A stretch of 64,000 nucleotides of DNA from Spirosoma sp. SC4-14 (GTDB lineage: Bacteria; Bacteroidota; Bacteroidia; Cytophagales; Spirosomataceae): contig NZ_CP147518.1 of the NCBI RefSeq assembly GCF_037201965.1, positions 7,123,001 through 7,187,000 on the forward strand, written 5' to 3'. The position numbers and the translations under genes were made by a program. The notes beneath the pieces were generated by a model. The model was not told where the DNA came from. It did not search any database and was given only the letters and a program-made list of their open reading frames with translations. Positions 62,635 to 64,000 of this stretch are shown piece after piece (position 1 is the first letter of the stretch; every line of letters begins with the position of its first letter).

Positions 62635-63666
62635 TTAACTGATTTTCTGTTGCCACCGCCAGGCGTCGCGCAAGGATTCGCCAAGCGAACGGCGGGCCGT
62701 CCAGCCTAACACTTCATTGGCTTTGCTGACATCGGCATATACCTGTTCCACATCGCCTGGTCGGCGGGGCCCAATCGTATAGTTTAAGTTGACCCCCGTT
62801 TCGGCTTCAAAGGTATTGATAATGTTCAGAACGGTTTCGCCACGTCCTGTACCAATGTTAATCACATCGTAGCTGGATACGGCTTCTGATTCACTGAGTT
62901 TCCGCAATGCCTGAACGTGTGCTTCGGCCAGATCGACAACATGAATATAGTCGCGAATACAGGTTCCATCGGGGGTGTTGTAGTCATTTCCGTAAACGGT
63001 CAGGCTCTGACGAATACCGGCGGCCGTTTGCGTAATGAATGGAACCAGATTGGCCGGAACGCCCAGGGGCAGTTCACCAATCTCAGCCGACGGGTGCGCC
63101 CCGATTGGGTTAAAATAGCGGAGCGCCAGGGCCTTAATGGGCACGTTTGCCTGTATGGTATCCCGAATAATATCTTCGCTGATGGCTTTGGTATTGCCGT
63201 AGGGCGACTGCGCGGGCAACCTTGGCGTATTTTCGGTGACGGGTAGCTGCTCGGGCTGGCCATATACGGTGCAGGACGACGAAAAAACCAGATTGCTAAC
63301 GCCATATTTCGGCATCAGTTCCAGCAACAGCATCAGCGAATCGAGGTTGTTGCGATAGTATTTCAGCGGTTTCGCCACCGACTCGCCAACGGCTTTGTAA
63401 GCGGCAAAATGAATGACGCCCGAAACCGACTCGTTCTGGAAAATTTCTTCCAGAACAGCCGCATCATTACAGTTGGCCGTATAACATCTTACGTCGTGGC
63501 CCAAAATAGTCCGAAGGCCATCGAGAACCGACTGTTGCGAGTTCGAAAAATCGTCGACGATCACCGGTTCGAAACCAGCTTCAACCAGGGAAACAACCGT
63601 ATGAGAGCCAATGAACCCTGCTCCACCAGTTACCAGAATCTTTGGGGAATTGCGTGTAGGAGTCAA
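62635..63666 (-). CDS. galE: UDP-glucose 4-epimerase
   Basis: 343 residues. It interconverts UDP-glucose and UDP-galactose, using bound NAD+. It carries ILVTGGAGFIGSHTVVSL, VIHFAAYKAVGESV, FSSSCTVYGQPE with the catalytic Ser/Thr and SPYGNTKAISEDI with Tyr-x3-Lys, then the C-terminal substrate-binding part (ALRYFNPIGAHPS). It supplies sugars for surface glycans together with rmlAB. A TACTTTTG element on the minus strand at 63730-63723 could be its -7 box, though no good -33 element is seen. Confidence 0.95.
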   Translation of the reverse strand: MTPTRNSPKILVTGGAGFIGSHTVVSLVEAGFEPVIVDDFSNSQQSVLDGLRTILGHDVRCYTANCNDAAVLEEIFQNESVSGVIHFAAYKAVGESVAKPLKYYRNNLDSLMLLLELMPKYGVSNLVFSSSCTVYGQPEQLPVTENTPRLPAQSPYGNTKAISEDIIRDTIQANVPIKALALRYFNPIGAHPSAEIGELPLGVPANLVPFITQTAAGIRQSLTVYGNDYNTPDGTCIRDYIHVVDLAEAHVQALRKLSESEAVSSYDVINIGTGRGETVLNIINTFEAETGVNLNYTIGPRRPGDVEQVYADVSKANEVLGWTARRSLGESLRDAWRWQQKIS

Positions 63667-63796
63667 ACCGTTTTTTATAAAATTTTTGTTGTTATTTTGG
63701 GATAATGGCTCGTAAAACCTGACAAAAGTAGTATATTCAGGAGGTTTCCGAAAGCAGTATTTATTCTAGGGACGAACTAAAACTCGACAAAAAAGC

Positions 63797-64000
63797 ATGA
63801 GCGACAATGAATTAAAAGCGCTGATCTCGTTGCTGGACGATGAGGACATGGAAGTGGTTGAGCATGTCGAACAGCAGATCCGGCGAATAGGCGGCCAAAT
63901 GATTCCGCTTTTGGAGACGGAATGGGAAGGTAGCTTTAATCCCGCTCTACAGAAACGAATTGAAGAAATCATTCATGATTTACAGTACGAATCGGTGCTG
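63797..64000 (+). CDS. Transglutaminase-like/SirB1-type protein, N-terminal part
   Basis: The gene starts at the ATG at 63797 and runs off the window after 68 codons. The start MSDNELKALISLLDDEDMEV, then EHVEQQIRRIGGQMIPLLE, matches the N-terminal helical region of Bacteroidota proteins that continue into a SirB1/transglutaminase-like domain. Only the N-terminus is visible, so the assignment rests on that similarity. Divergent from galE. Confidence 0.6.
   Translation, partial: MSDNELKALISLLDDEDMEVVEHVEQQIRRIGGQMIPLLETEWEGSFNPALQKRIEEIIHDLQYESVL

Noticed and set aside
63766..63972. 68-codon frame antisense to the last gene
   Set aside because: The plus-strand frame starting at 63797 has a clear family resemblance, so this is its shadow.

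Overview
The window reads as chromosome of a Bacteroidota bacterium of the order Cytophagales, most like Spirosoma or a close relative. The signs are a type IX secretion/gliding gene trio (PorP/SprF family, a gliding-type C-terminal sorting domain, a partner barrel), a secreted amylase with a C-terminal sorting domain, a TonB-dependent receptor with a carboxypeptidase-regulatory-like N-domain, a 7TM-DISM histidine kinase, an orphan LytTR regulator, and Bacteroidota-type promoters (TTG - spacer - TAnnTTTG). Base composition is about half G+C in most genes and clearly lower in the 45-48 kb and 54.6-60.5 kb stretches. The genus is an inference.

Layout. 0-9 kb: a RecE-like PDDEXK nuclease behind a protein of unknown function, a small-protein/DUF4132 pair, an exported pentapeptide-repeat protein, a DUF748-type envelope protein and three small genes of unknown function. 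9-12 kb: two tiny secreted basic proteins, an ECF sigma factor with an anti-sigma-like membrane protein, and a beta-barrel protein. 12-24.5 kb: aldo/keto reductase, a duplicated DUF4394 lipoprotein, acetoacetyl-CoA synthetase, a pseudouridine synthase with a very long charged N-terminal tail, a diverged DeoC-like aldolase, two tandem TonB_C/MORN-like paralogues, gcvT and comB. 24.5-31.7 kb: an acyl carrier protein, a TolC-EmrB-EmrA efflux operon controlled by a divergent MarR regulator with two matching palindromic operators, an aldehyde dehydrogenase and a DUF1059 protein. 31.7-41.4 kb: carbohydrate genes treY and treZ (overlapping), a sensor kinase and a secreted GH13 amylase. 41.4-45.2 kb: a Tat-exported oxidoreductase, an SCP2 protein, a HAD hydrolase and an Rrf2 regulator.

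45.4-60.5 kb is the accessory part. It holds an intact 862-bp IS5-family element with 3-bp target duplication, a small cluster in which a 136-aa protein and a 66-aa peptide both end in a CPxxCA motif on either side of a low-GC multispan membrane protein, a TonB-dependent receptor, the T9SS trio, and a gene-poor AT-rich stretch with two orphan genes, an orphan LytTR regulator and a 52-bp perfect palindrome. 60.5-64 kb: rmlA, rmlB and galE for nucleotide-sugar supply, then the start of a transglutaminase-like protein cut by the window edge.

Many intergenic gaps carry long perfect or near-perfect inverted repeats. Most are bidirectional terminators between convergent genes, but those ahead of the DeoC-like gene and comB are much longer than a terminator needs. 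The observations most worth following are the CPxxCA/membrane cluster, the unknown partner of the RecE-like nuclease, the MarR operator layout, the low-complexity tail of the pseudouridine synthase and the long hairpins. No CRISPR array, rRNA or convincing tRNA was found.
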